Assembly: GCA_963555705.1 (NCBI GenBank)
Contig: OY743179.1
Coordinates: 22,576,692-22,640,691 of the forward strand
Direction of reading: 5' to 3'
DNA: 64,000 nucleotides
DNA from: Ligustrum vulgare
Lineage: Eukaryota; Streptophyta; Magnoliopsida; Lamiales; Oleaceae
Under the pieces are notes generated by a model. It saw only the letters and a program-made list of their open reading frames with translations, was not told the origin of the DNA and did no database searches. Within the stretch, counting starts at the first letter, position 1; the number at the start of each line of letters is the position of its first letter. Shown here one piece after another: positions 24,156-37,098 of the stretch. The translations under genes and the position numbers were made by a program.

Positions 24156-25726
24156 CCAATAAAAATTCTTGTTCTGATAATGGTGTGAATAATCTAAACA
24201 TGAGTTGATAAAGTTCATGCATTCGTTAGGTATTACTCATCAAATCTCATGCCCTTATTCTCCACAATAAAATGGGGAGGTAGAGAGAAAAAATAGACTC
24301 TTATTGGAGGTTACTATATCCATTTCATTTGGGAGGCATGTGCCTTCTTATCTATGAAGTGAGGTATTGAATTCAACGATCTACTTGATAAATTGTACAC
24401 CATCTAGTTCCCACATTTTTGGAGATCATTAGACATTCTATTTGATCATTGCACTCTTTCATCAGTTATTCTTTAGCTCCTAGAACTTTTTGGTGTGTAG
24501 CTTTGTCCATTTGCACTCCCTTCAATGTACTAAACTTGAACATTGGGATGTAAAGTGTGTTTTTGTTGGATATAGATCCAATCGAAGGGGTATAAGTGTT
24601 ATGATCATGTCTTTAAAATGTTTTATGTTTCCATGGATGTTAGCTTTGATGAGAAAGGGATATTCTACGAACTATTTCCTACTAATTTGTCATTCTATGA
24701 GGAGAAACGAGGAGAAGTGGTCAATCATGTACAGATACGGAGTTTTTCTCCTATTGGTGATCCTAAAGTCTCCTTTGATAGTACAATGTCTCTTCCTTCT
24801 TCATTGGGTCAATCTTCTCTCGATGTACCTTCTAACCTTAATTGCAAAACTAGATACCCCATTACCAATTATGTAAGCTCACATAGATTTTCCAAGTCAT
24901 AAACATCTTATATGCTACCGTTGTCATCCGTTTCTATTCCTAGTAAAATTCAGGAAGTTTTAGCAAATGCTAGATGGACTCAAACTATGACAGAGGAAAT
25001 GGTTGCGCTTGGAAAAAATGACACTTCAGAGACGGTACCTTTACCAAAGGGAAAGAAGGTTGTGAGGTGTAGATGGATGTTTACGATGAAACATAAGGCA
25101 GATAGAATCATTAAGAGCTATAAAGCTCGATTAGTTGCAAAACGGTATACACAATCTTATAAAATCAACTATCAACACACTTTTGTGTTGGTTTCCAAAC
25201 TTAATACGGTAAGGATACTCTTATCCATGGCAACCAAGAGGGTAAAGTTATTGCATTAGTTATCTAAGTTGATAATATGGTAGTGACAAGTGAATTGAAA
25301 ACTTACAATAACATCTGGTCTCAAAATTTGAGGTAAAACAGCTTGGTAATTTGAAATATTTCTTGGGAATTGAGGTGGCCCAATTAAATAATAGTATTTT
25401 CCTATCTCAGCGAAAATACATTCTTGATTTAATAATTGAGACATGCATGCTTAGATGTAAGCCTGTTAACACCCTTATTTAGTATAATCATAAGTTGTTC
25501 CTATATTCGAATGCACCTCCTATTGATAAAGACAGGTATCAAAGACTTGTGAGAAATTGATTTATTTGTCTTATACTAGTTCAAATATTGCATATGCAGT
25601 AAGTGTAGTGAGTCAATTTATGCATGACCCTCTTAAACCCCCATATGGATGTTGTTGAGGGAATATTGAGATATTTGAAGTCTGCCTAGAGAAATGATTG
25701 TTGTTCACAAAAAATATTACCTAAAG
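24156..25726 (+). pseudogene. Outer copia: rest of integrase and reverse transcriptase, decayed
   Basis: The copia gene interrupted at 13789 resumes here: integrase 'KILVSDNGV' near 24160 and 'NGEVERKNRLLLEVT' with stops near 24270, then 'KCVFVGYRSNRRG' near 24560. RT follows with 'ARWTQTMTEEMVAL' (about 24970), 'KKVVRCRWMFTMKHKADRI' and 'SYKARLVAKRYTQSYKINY' (to about 25170). The later RT is broken ('SQRKYILDLI' near 25410, 'ILRYLKSA' near 25665). It is cut at 25726 by the next insertion. Confidence 0.85.
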
Positions 25727-27036
25727 TGTTAATTTTATGATATTGGCATTTCTTATTTTTCACGAATGTGTAATTTAATAAAACTTGATTTAATTACTAA
25801 ATACGTGTATTTAGTAATTTATTAAGTTTGATTAAATTATGCAATTTATTTCTTATTTTCGAGAAATACATTTTATTGTAAAGATAATGATCAAGAAAAT
25901 ATTGATATATATTTGATCATAATCTCGGAAATTTTTATCACAATCTCGAAAATATTTTGGTAATATTCTTGATAATCTGTTGTGATTATTCTTGATACGC
26001 AAGCTTATCCAAGATATGGTAAGTATCTTCCTGATATGGTCAAAAATATTTCAATCTTATCTTTACATATGATAAGGTTATCTTGGTCGAAAATCTTGAA
26101 CATGAAGAACTTTGATAAGGCCGAAAATATGGTGATAAATATCAAGGTTTATCACTTGATTGATAAATGGAAAGATCTTTTATGATTTATCATTATCATT
26201 ATCATTATTCATGGTAAGATTTATTTAAGGATAATTCTCTTACCTTTACTAATTATCTCTACCTTGTTTTGCAGGTATTAAAGATCTTGTGCAATAGGGA
26301 AACTTGGGAGCCAAATAAACCTAATTGCACTATAAAGAGAAGAAAAACGGGACGTTTTTAAGGTGACGTGAAAATACAGTTTTCGTGTGGTGCTAGAGAA
26401 ATACAAGTCCACCTTGTTAAAGAAATCTTGAAGCTATTTTTTCGTGAGTGCACAAATACAAAAAACTTCAATTGAGTTGTGACTTCAATACTCCAGGAGG
26501 AGAATTCAATCGCTTAGAAAAGGAAAGAATTTCAGCGTGAACATCAAACGGGAGGTTTGGATCAAGATCGAACGGGAGTTCGTGTTGCTGAAAAGTGTTG
26601 CAGAGTCAAAGAAAACTAGAAAACTACTGAAGAGCGGTGGGACGCCAGCTCACATTACATGCCACAGAAGGATCAGGGAGTGATCTATTTCTTGGATGTT
26701 TGATAAAGTCTATGCGTAGATTTATCATGTAGTTTAGATTGATCTGTATAAACTCTTTCCTTATATAGTGATTTGTTTTTGTTCGCAGGATGCAAACCGT
26801 GAGTTTTTCCTGTTAGAGTTTTTCCCACGTTAAGCTCAAATTATTGTGTTCTTGTCTATTTACTATTCCGCACAATTTATTCTGATTGTTTACGTTTTAC
26901 TATCCAGACAAATCTGCTTGAGTAAGATTCATCTGGTATTGCGCTAAACAAACTTAACGAATTACTGTTAACTGGTTACTGTCCAGACACATCCGTGACA
27001 GTCCATTATTAAAATTTAGACAACCTCAGATTTTCA
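25727..27036. mobile_element. Probable solo LTR, 1310 bp, inside the outer copia
   Basis: The copia RNase H reading breaks at 25726 and resumes at 27037. The inserted block starts TG and ends CA and is flanked by TAAAG on both sides (25722-25726, 27037-27041). No coding frame lies inside. Taking it out brings the two halves of the RNase H sequence together with one frame slip. The TG...CA ends are weakly complementary, so the element family is not identified. Confidence 0.7.
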
Positions 27037-27520
27037 TAAAGTTAGAAGGATATACCAATGTGGATTGGACATGTTCAACAGTTGATGGAAGATCCACCTC
27101 GAGTTACTTCATTTTGCATGAGGAAATCTTGTGATTTGGAGAAGTAGAAGGCAACCGATGGTAGCAAGTTCAGTGCAGAAGCATATTATAGGGTTATGGC
27201 TCTTGGGGTATGTGAGTTACTATGTTTGAGAAATTGTTAGCAGATTTGGGAATTGATTCTCAAAATGCAGTTAAACTATATTGTGATAACACTTCGGCCA
27301 TTGAGATTGCTCGCAATCTTGTTCAACATGATTGGAAGAACGAAGTAGAAGTTGATAGACGAAATGTCAATGAGAAGCTTGAAGAGGGTCTTATAATGTT
27401 TCCCTTTTTGAAATCTGAAGATCAATTAGTTGATGTACTCACTAAGGTCGTAACGAGCAATGCGTTTGATGATGCTTTAGACAAGCTAGGCATGCGTTAC
27501 ATTCATTCACCAACTTGAGG
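27037..27520 (+). pseudogene. Outer copia: RNase H C-terminal part
   Basis: 'GYTNVDWTCSTVDGRSTSSY' starts near 27046, 'SAEAYYRVMALGV' near 27175 and 'VKLYCDNTSAIEIARNLVQH' near 27270. The normal copia ending 'LEEGLIMFPFLKSEDQLVDV' and 'ALDKLGMRYIHSPT' ends with TGA at 27516-27518. The conserved DADWAG is NVDWTC. This is the 3' end of the element's pol gene. Its 3' LTR should follow, possibly starting with TGTTAGATT at 27579, but I could not pair it. Confidence 0.85.
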
Positions 27521-29319
27521 ATTTTCTCTATTTTTTTTTCTTTTTTGGTTATTTCTTTATATTGTAATATTTTCCTTATGTTAGATTGGTTAAATTTGAT
27601 CATGTCAAACCCTACTTATATACATGTATTGTTACTCATAGTGAATAAACACCATAAATTTATTCTTCAAATTGTGTTCTTATAATCAAAATCCTTATAA
27701 GTTAATTTATATTTTTATCTTTATTCGATGTGGATTATTCCTTTAAATGCTCCTGTAAGATCGTGACTCGTTTAAGTAGATCAATCTTTAAATTCGTGTG
27801 CTCGTTTTGAGTGTTAATCGGATTGAGTTGTTTTTTAGAGTTTAATGAACCATAATATATCATATTAAAAGTACTTGTGATTCCATCGATCAATATCATT
27901 AAAAAAGTAATTCAAATTTTTATAAATTGATCTATATTTTCATTATGTGAAATTTATCCCTTAACAATTTTAAGAGATATTCCCTCGACAATTTTAAGAG
28001 ATGGTTTCCATCCAATGAAAACAATCAAGTTATTACACTTAAAATCCAATCAACCTCCGCGACGTGAATTCAACTGCAAAAAAGGAAGGGGTGGGTGGGT
28101 GGTTTGGTTGGGTTGAATTGATCAGAGTTGAAAAATTAGCTGAGCTGAAGAGGCAACAGCAAAAGTACGATGGAGCCGCTCGTAATTGGTTGTCGCTACG
28201 GGCAACGTTTTCGAGTGATGTGGACTTTCATGCAGGGGCAAATTCAGGAAGTCGATCCAGCACGAGCGAATTTGATTGAGCACGAGCGGACACTACACGA
28301 TAAGTGGAAAAAAAAAAAAAAATTTGACACCAAAATTACAACATAAAATGAAAAAATTTGGCCGATCCAACACGAGCCACCGAACGTCCTCGTAGTACAC
28401 TGGATCCGCCCATGCTTTCATGTGTTCATATTCAAACAACCTTGCTACACGTTCAGGGATATGTACTCTCTGTTCATGCTACAACGATGGATCTGTAAAT
28501 ACGAATCACTGTCCTTACAGCATTTTTCTTATGCAAATATTCAAGTCAACCCCACATAAATCTATAATCAGACACAAACCATTTTATTTTACAAAATTAG
28601 ATCCCATTATATATATTATTCAGTTTCAGTTTAACAATCATTAAAATGAGTTTTTAAAAAATGTGTAGTTTAGTTTAAGAAATTGTGTAGTTTATAAATT
28701 AATTTATAAATCAGTTTATTTTAATTACCAAACGGAGATTATTTTTAATCTTAGAATGCATCGCAAATTGTCAAATACAGGATGCAAAATTAAATGCACA
28801 AGTTGTTTCCCATGCGCGTGTGGCCCTGAGATCTGATCCCAACCCAACAATTATATTAATGAATCTCATCCACTAAACTTGCAAAATATAAGAATAATAA
28901 CCCCTTAATTTAAAAAATTATTGCAAAGAATAATAACTAATCATACGTACCATACCTACTAATTCATCTTAACATTATCAAATATTTAATTAATTATTGA
29001 CTTAGCATAAACGTTATGATTAAGTCTCGAGGTTGAACGACACTGGGTTATTAAGGAAATAATTTTAGAAGGCTTTTTTATATTGAATTTATTTTTTTAA
29101 TCACCAACTTTCGATCAACTCAAACTTTGTCAATTCTTCTCCTCTTTCTCTTGATATATTTTAAAAAATCTATTGGTCTAACCTAATAGTTGGATATAAA
29201 CCACCATCATGGACCAATTATACTAATAAGTGAAATATTAAAAGTAGAAATACGATAAAAACGCCGAGGATACGAGTATGTAATTAGTAAACAATGATTG
29301 GAGACTTTTACTAAGAAAG
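27521..29319. other. Unassigned AT-rich DNA with a poly-A tract
   Basis: No recognised gene. A more GC-rich patch at 28050-28410 contains a 71-codon open frame (28064-28279) without a recognisable domain. The same patch repeats short phrases such as 'atcca(g/a)cacgag' near 28255 and 28365, separated by an A16 tract near 28310. It could be a decayed first exon or a captured gene piece. Confidence 0.4.
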
Positions 29320-29478
29320 TGTTATAAATTAAAGAGAATAGAAAAGTTAATAAACTTGTGTGTTTTATTAATAACTAGAGCCACACATATAAAGGGAAGA
29401 ATAAATAATACAATTGTAATAATAATCATGGTTGCAAGGTTACAAGTGTCCTTCACTAACAACATATTATTTTCAACA
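29320..29478 (-). repeat. Left (3') LTR of the ancient copia
   Basis: 159 bp, aligned with 37099-37266 through shared strings such as 'tgttttattaataa.tagag', 'agggaagaat', 'acaattgt' and 'aacatattattt'. Confidence 0.65.
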
Positions 29479-29687
29479 GTTCTCTTAAATTACACATTAT
29501 AAAACATTTGTCTCGTTAAAAATTGTTTGATGAAAATTCAATAGGACAAAAATATCAAATGAAGGAAAAATAGTACAGTTATTTAGTAGTATTAAAATAA
29601 ATATTGTCACATTAAAACCTTATCAGAAAAATCCAATGAGACAAAACCTAAGTTAAGGAAAAATAGCATAGATACTCTCCCTAATGT

Positions 29688-29845
29688 TAATCACCATAAA
29701 TCATCGAGTCGACGCATTCCAATTTTGTAAACTGATTTCTTGATTGCAGATGTTGACAATATTTTTGAGAACAAATCAGTAATATTGTCATTTAAGCAAA
29801 TTTGTTGAATATCGATATCATCAATTTTCTGAAATATATATGTAT
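29688..29845 (-). pseudogene. Copia RNase H C-terminus
   Basis: Minus-strand translation gives 'KIDDIDIQQICLNDNITDLF' then 'SKILSTSAIKKSVYKIGMRR' and 'LDDL', ending at a stop. This matches the family ending '..V.QI.S.DN.ADLFTK.LPTS.F....H.IGMR.L.DL'. It fixes the element's orientation and 3' end. Confidence 0.8.
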
Positions 29846-30440
29846 TAAATACCTTCTTCATCAATATTTCATAAGAGATACCTCATTAAAAATCTTGTTA
29901 AGAAAATCATATGAGACAAAAACTTAGCTAAGAAAAAACGAGTGCAGCGTGTATTAACTTTCCCTCATGGGAACATTACAATTATATTAATATATAATAT
30001 TGTATATAATTATTTCAACTGTTAATCGATACAACATCGAATCTATTCACCGAGCATATATAAATAGTCCATATCTCATATTATTTGCTCTTCAAATATA
30101 AATTTAATTCTTCCTTTAAACTTAAAGAATTATATCATATTTCCAATCATTTTGAATATGTTGTATTAACCATGTTTTATAATCAATGTTCATTAATGCA
30201 TTCAATGCAGTTCTCATACCTAGAAGTTACTTATTCACTTCATCTGAATAATTAACCATGAGTTTGCATCATGAAAATCAACTGTCAGGATTTTCAAATA
30301 TAATCGACAATACTGGAACACTCTAATTTTAATTTCTAAAATATTATCTTATAGGGTTATTCATATCATTCTTTATGCGTTCTAATTTTATATGCCCGAT
30401 CACATTCCATTCGAGAGTGATTTCATTCTAGGCATATTAA

Positions 30441-30626
30441 GCCCTTGTTTGGTACTCATTATTCAAAATCTCATTTTTGACAATTCATTTTCATTTACAC
30501 ATTTTAATAATGAAATAATCTACATATAAATTCAAAAAAGACTCCCTACTTTTTAATCACACGTTCTCCAAAAACTTGCTATTACAAGCCACAATATTAT
30601 CAAATAATGGGTCTCAAATAGAGGCT
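30441..30626. mobile_element. MITE copy (GCCTCCGTTTGGTAAA-type family)
   Basis: It starts gcccttgtttggtac and ends gtctcaaatagaggct, with the internal hallmark 'ctactttttaatcacac'. Related copies lie at 34557, 37460, 48883, 50036 and 57470. Confidence 0.55.
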
Positions 30627-31379
30627 AAATCTTGAATGATTATACTTGGATATTCCAGAGAACTTTTATATTGCAATTTCCAATTGAATGAAGTATAATC
30701 AATCATTTAAATACATATTTGTAGCGCCCCGAGTTCCGTATACCCGATTCACTACGTCATTTTCTGTCTAAATTTTTCGAATAATATTTTTGCGGAAGAA
30801 ATAATTGAAATTCATTTTTGGCAACATTAAATAAACTGTAATGGCCGATAAAATTGAAAATATTTATGAAACCATTTGAAATAGTAAATCGAACCATTAA
30901 TTTTGTAAAGAAATTGACAATGTCATAATTTCTCAAATAAATGAACTTCTCTAAATTATTCGATTGTTTGGAAAAATATGGAAATCATTAACGTCAAACT
31001 TTCAACCGTTTAACGATTATTGCCACCATCATTCATCGCTCGCCACCGTCTCCGAAATCTGCAAAACTGTTAAAAAGTAGGGTGAGTATTTCATGGGGGA
31101 AATACTCAGTAGACTCATCGCAAATTAATTAATTTATAAGATGATTAAACACATAAATCCCGGCTCTTTATAAAACGGGCATTGATAGAGCTTCTTTATA
31201 AAACGGCTCTTGATAAAACTCATATTGTGCATTACAGCACGGAACATATTTTGAAAATCATAGGCTCTTTGAAAACAACTCTTTGAAAACAGCCCTTTGA
31301 AAACCATATAATTATAAAACATTTTAATTATACCAAGCATAATTTCTTTTGAAAGCATAACATAAGATAGGATTGAAAT

Positions 31380-31690
31380 CCTCATAAACATAAGGAGACA
31401 CAAGAACTTTACCGAACTTAGGTGGCAAGAATTCTTATGCAGTAAAATCATAATAACAGTAAGTATACCAAAACATAATTCTTGAAATTCATAGGGATCA
31501 TTTCCATCATAACATAAGATAGGATCGAAATCCTCATAAACATATGAGACAGGAATTTTACCGAACTTAGGTGGTAAATCCTCATAAACATATGGAAACA
31601 TAGGAATTTTACCGAACTTCGTGGCAAATCCTCATAAACTTATGGAGACACAAGAATTTTACCGAACTTAGGTGGTAAGAATTCTTATGT
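31380..31690. repeat. Degenerate repeats of about 55-75 bp
   Basis: The phrase 'atcctcataaaca(t)a.g' followed by 'gaattttaccgaactt.gg' recurs about four times inside the 3.1 kb element. It produces a shadow open frame on the minus strand that I do not regard as a gene. Confidence 0.75.
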
Positions 31691-31989
31691 GCATAGCAAT
31701 GATCCAAAACATATAAAACATTATCGTAAAAACATAGGGTATACTTACTTTTCATAAAAACATAAGGTATATTTACCTTTCATAAAACATACTTAATTTT
31801 CTTGAAAATTGACTTTCACAAGTCACATGACATTTATATGAAATCATAATTTAAATCAATTAATAAGTGCGAGTCTACCTCAAATCCGACGAGTGCAAAG
31901 TTGAGCGGGAATGACTTCAATTTCTTTAAATTCTCCGTACGCTTCGTCTTAGCCAATAAGTCACTTTAGTATATCGAATATATAGTTCA

Positions 31990-32340
31990 AAATGATAAAT
32001 TATAATTTGAGGACTAAAATTGATGTTTTGAAAGTTGAGGGACTAAAATGAATACTTTTGAAAGTTCAGGGACTAAAATGGATATTTTGAAAATAGAGGG
32101 ATTAAAATAGATACTTTTGAAACTTGGGCTTAAAAGTAAATCAACAGGGACTGAATTGATCAGATTTTTAAAATGAAAGGGCTGATTAAAATCATTTAAA
32201 ACTTTGGGACTGAAATGGATAACTTTAAAAGTTGGGGACTGATTTGAAAACCTTTAAAGTGAAAGAGGCTGATTTGAAACAATTTAAAACGTCAGGGACT
32301 GATTTTGAAACTTTAAAACTTCAGGGACTGACGCGCAAAT
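31990..32340. repeat. Minisatellite of about 30-35 bp units
   Basis: About ten decayed units of the pattern 'gggactaaaatgga' then 'tttgaaagtt' occur, shading into 'gggactgatttgaaa' at the right. Confidence 0.8.
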
Positions 32341-34390
32341 TTTTGAAATTAAATAAATAAATCAGATCTTTATCTTCTCTATTTTTCAGAACGCTAGAGA
32401 GAGAGAGTTAGGACGAGAGCAGAGACGGGCGAGAGGCGATTCAAGCCAAAATTCGACCTTCAGCCGGTGACTCACCGGCGCACACCGGCGTAGGGTGCGG
32501 CGACTGGTGTCGGTCAGAGTAAGATTCAGATTGGAGGGCTTAGATGCGAGATTGGCGCAGAATCAAAGTGCAACCGAAACTCAAATTTCGAACTTAGTGC
32601 TGTGATCTTACGGCGGTGATTGAGGTAAGTGTCGGGGTTTATCTATTACTGGTTTGGGTTTTGATTTTGGATGATTGATTTGGGACTAGGTTTGGCCGCG
32701 ATTGTGATGATTCTGACTGCAATGGTTGGTGGGTGGTGATGATCAATCGTGAGGAATTCTGGTGATTGGTGAATTTGCAGTGGTTCTTGGTTGATTGCAG
32801 TGATGAAACAGTGGTTGCTTGGTTCTGTATTGATTCGGTAGTGGTGGTTGGTTTTGGTAAAAATTGTGGTTTAGGTGATTGCTGTGATGCTGGGTATCGA
32901 AGTTGTGCAGACTTGATTTAAATGTGGTGTATTCGATTGAGGCAGTCTGTTGGTTTGAGGAAATCTGATAATGGTGAATTGGCCATGGCTGTGGTGGATT
33001 GATTTGGGTTCTGCAACTGATCTGGGGTGCAGACTGCATTGGGGTAGTGAGGATGGAAGGTAATCTGTGGTGGCTGCATTGGTGGTTGCAGCATAGGTGA
33101 TTGGTTTGATTTGTAAAGGATGGAATCCAACCTGAAGTTTGTTAATTATGCCATGAGTGAAGCTGGGAGGATGATCTTAAATTGATGAAATGAAATGGAA
33201 AAGAAAGAGGAAAGTAATGAACTAGTGGAGACATAATAATTTGGGAAGGGGGAATCATTGAATGGAATAATCAGAATTGGAGGTGTGGCTTTCGGCGTGC
33301 ATGTGCTGAGGATGATGAAATTTGGGGAATATTTGCTTTGGTGATAAAGAAGAAAACATGTGGGGTGCAATTAGATGGAAAAAGAAAATCAACATGTGTA
33401 GGGAAATTTATGTAATATAAATTTTGATTATGAATATTGGACTAACTTTGATCAAGAAGCGTATTTGAAACAGATATGTTTTTGGACTGAAAATATATTT
33501 GAGAATAAATAAATTTTGAGATAAAATCGAATTACGTATTTGGACTTGAAATAATTTGAATAAGGAAAATTGAGATATTTTAATAAATTTGGAATTCAAA
33601 ATGATTTTGAAAATAATACTTTGAATAAATAATTAAAATAACATAATTTTAGAAATTCGGATTTTAATTTAAAATCGAACAAATTCGATATTTCTTGACT
33701 TGGCTAGACGAATTCGTCGCGGCGTTTACTTAATAAAAATGGGTGAAATAGTAGCGACACAATTTTCTAAATATTAAAATAATTATTTATTGCGTAAAAA
33801 TTCTTGGTCGCTACAATATTATTTCCCACTAATATAATTTGTAATCATTTCGCTTGAAATCCCAACTTACCGTGATCAATAGGTATATCAAAGAATACTC
33901 CCAAAAAATCGAGATGAGAATATTAGTAGTTTTGATCTTACTCATTGATATATCAAAGTGCTCAAATTAGTGATTAGATTATAGTTTCATCCACCACATA
34001 TCATGTCAATCATTTGAAAATTCGAGCACAAAAAATCATATTTTACGATTATATAATATTATTTTTTTTCATTTGTACAAGTACTTACTGACTTAACACT
34101 TTTAAGTGTTTTGAACTATAAGTCCTATAAAACTAATCCCTATGCGGAAATTTTTATCTTCTACTCTTAATGCTGGAACATTTTTGATTATATAATTGGA
34201 CAAATTATGCCTTGACGTTTCATCATTCATAAATAATTATAATGGTGATTCAAACTCAATCACTTATTTTTCGGCATTTACTTATCTCCATCTCGGTACG
34301 TAGTGGTGGAAAATATACTGCATTTTTAAAAATTTTAAATGAAAATATGTCTACATAAGCCAGCCATAGGGTTATCATTTTGACATGTTT

Positions 34391-34414
34391 ACACACACAC
34401 ACACACACACACAC
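34391..34414. repeat. (CA)n microsatellite
   Basis: About 12 uninterrupted CA units. Confidence 0.95.
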
Positions 34415-34556
34415 AAATTGCAGCCTATGAAAAAACATTTTCATTCAAATTGTTCTCATCGAATATTATAGCAAATAAACGGAGGCAATTAGTTTTGCTA
34501 AAAAATTGACAATAAAATGTACGATTACTATTTCATTCCATACATAAAATCATTTA

Positions 34557-34728
34557 GCCTTCGTTTGATAAACTTGTTAATTATATATATATATTTTTAA
34601 ACAATATTTTTTTCCAAATTACTTTTTAGCCACACACATTTCCTTAAATTACTTTCAACCATATAATATTTTAGCTCGAAAAATCACATTCTTTGTTTAT
34701 GAACAAATTTTTTTCTCGAACAAAGGCT
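34557..34728. mobile_element. MITE copy (GCCTCCGTTTGGTAAA-type family)
   Basis: The ends are gccttcgtttgataaa and the inverted tttctcgaacaaaggc. The internal string 'attactttttagccacacac' matches the other copies. Confidence 0.65.
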
Positions 34729-35099
34729 AGTGATTTTGGAATATGAACTCATTGACATTTATCACCTCGCTCATAACAATATAAATTGATCCAATAATAA
34801 TTTATACCTCGTGTATAAGTTTTTAATCACATGAATAACCATTTATTGTATTCAATTTTCGAAATTTCAATATGATATACATGGAGGGTGAGTGGGCCCT
34901 CAAAAAGTCACCCATAAATTATTCCAAAATCAAGAATATTAAGAACTCGGTTCCATATTTAACTAGTGAGATAAGCAGTTTTCCTTTGAGAACAAAAACC
35001 TGAAAAATCTTCTGGTTCTTTGATGAATGTCCTTGTAAATTGTCAACAATTCTCATTATTGAATCGGGATGATTCAACCGCTCATGTGAAATTATAATA

Positions 35100-35962
35100 T
35101 ATTAAAATTATCGAACTTCTGATTGAATATAATTTTTTTTCCATTATATTAATAATAGTATCGTGTACAAATTAAGAAACACTATAAGAAACTTTATAGG
35201 TTTCTCTTTTATTAATATTGTTCGAATAATTGAAACTCATAAAGTTATACTCTTCGGGAGTAATAACAAAATATTTTTGTAGTTTATTAATACATATAAA
35301 TTTGTGTTTATTCAGAAACACAATATAATATTCTTCAATAATAATTTATTTTATGTTTCCTCAACAATAATAAGTTAATATTCGTCTAAAAAATGTTGTG
35401 TTACTTCATTAGCAACACTAAATTAAGAATAAATTAAATAATAAATAATTGATTCCTAGACAACAACAAAATATATGACGTCAACTTTGCAAAACCAATA
35501 TCCGATTTTGTGGCACTAATAATATAATGAGTTAAACATGAATTAAATGACTTTGTTCAACAAATTGAATAGAAAAAGTGCTTATAATAATTGCATACCC
35601 ATAGATATTAAATAAAATTAATGTGATTAATATATACAATTGATAACTTTTAAAGAAAACATAAAAAATTGACCGATATATACATCTTAAACAAACGAGT
35701 ATTCACGAATATTAATGTGAATTATTTAAAATATAATTATTGATCCATTAGTGAAAAAAGATATATATAACTTTAAAGAAAACTCTATGTATGCACATTA
35801 AAAAGTATCGTAACTTTACTATTGTTTTTTTAAGAATAATAAGTCAATATTCTTTTAAAATATAGGAAATTATAATTCATGATTTTCATAAGCGAGTAAT
35901 AGAATATTACTATTTTTTTTTTGTTGAATTGTTTAATTCGTGTTTCTTCAGGAATACAACCG

Positions 35963-35994
<32 letters not shown>

Positions 35995-36940
35995 TCAAGA
36001 GTAATGTAACATTGTATTTCTTCTGGGGTAATGACACAATACTTAATGATTGTAATAAATTTAAATAACTTTAAGTATTCTAAAAAAATTGTATCAAGAG
36101 TCTTGTTCTCAAGAAATTCATAATCTTTCAACAGATTCAAAATCTGTTACTGTTTGCATAGTGATTTCTCGCAAATAAACTGATGGATATTGATTCTAAC
36201 AATTGGATATGAAGAACAGTGATTTCCAAACAACCTATCCATATTTTATGATGATCGGAACACGGGTTGCTGAAATATCAACTTTTGATCACAACTGCTG
36301 CATGTTGTCCAGATCCTATGAATTTCTACATTGTTGATTTTTTGATACAATAATACGATGTCATTTGTTTTCACGAACATCAATCCAATATTCTTATGGA
36401 ATATTGATTTGTTAAAATTCATAATTTTATTTAGGAAGCAACAACAAAATATTCTTTAGAACTTCAAGATGTATACGGTTTATAATTTTTCAAGAGTTTT
36501 AATACAATATCTCTCTAGAATAATGTTTAAATAAAGTCACGTTTCACAAGAATATTGACATGAAATTCGTCTATGATATAAATGCTCACATATTTTTTTA
36601 AAATAATAATAAAATATTATTTCAAATATTGTTATGTGTGAACTTGTGCTTATTCAAACGATATTATAATACTCTTTTGAAATATTGATTTAGATTTTTT
36701 TTTAATAATAATACAATATTCTTCTAAATTATTGTTTCATTTTTAAGAAATATAATACAATATTCCTCTAAAATATTGATTTAGATTATTTCATTTTTCA
36801 GTAATTATAATACAATATCCTTTTAGAATATTGATCTGGATTGTTTATGTTTTAAGAATTATAATACAATATTCTTTTGAACTATTAATTTAGATTGTTT
36901 CATTTCCAAGAATAATAATACAACATTAAATATTGAACGA
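35100..36940. repeat. Degenerate minisatellite, roughly 65-75 bp period
   Basis: Phrases of the form 'aataataatacaatattctt' then 'aaatattgatttagatt' then 'gtttcattt' recur. They are clearest at 36660-36930 (four or five units) and increasingly blurred to the left. It lies in the 5' part of the ancient minus-strand copia. Confidence 0.7.
35964..35990. repeat. (TA)n microsatellite
   Basis: About 13 uninterrupted TA units. Confidence 0.95.
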
Positions 36941-37098
36941 AAAATTGCATTCAATCAAATATTTATCTACCATAAATTGGTATAATAAAAATGATATCAT
37001 CGGATCAAATAATTATATCGCTTTGTGTAATTCAAGTTAAGTGAATACGAACTTTTTTCTTTTTTGAACGAAATAGAGAATTTTATGTGTGGACAACG

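Larger units (their letters stand above)
30720..33815. mobile_element. 3.1 kb solo-LTR-like element, TGTAGCG...CGCTACA
   Basis: The ends are perfect 7 bp inverted repeats (TGTAGCG/CGCTACA). The flanking 5 bp are identical (ATATT at 30715-30719 and 33816-33820). There is no gag or pol. Size and termini resemble the long LTRs of Ty3 chromoviruses of the Tekay/Del type. Inside are three blocks of degenerate repeats (31158-31300, 31380-31690, 31990-32340). A GC-richer leader-like stretch at 32395-32625 ends in a good splice-donor-like 'gaggtaagtg'. Most likely a solo LTR; a small non-autonomous element is the alternative. Confidence 0.75.

Noticed and set aside
28064..28279. 71-codon frame with ATG-like start
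   Set aside because: No family recognised, no clear splice site or promoter. It is mentioned only as part of the unassigned block.
31134..31601. 155-codon minus-strand open frame with repeated phrases
   Set aside because: It lies entirely inside degenerate repeats of the 3.1 kb element. Its internal similarity follows the DNA repeats and it has no domain.
32743..33370. Overlapping minus-strand frames rich in Pro, Gln, His and Ser
   Set aside because: They are the complement of G/T-rich low-complexity DNA (tggttggtttgg-type) within the same element. Composition alone explains them.
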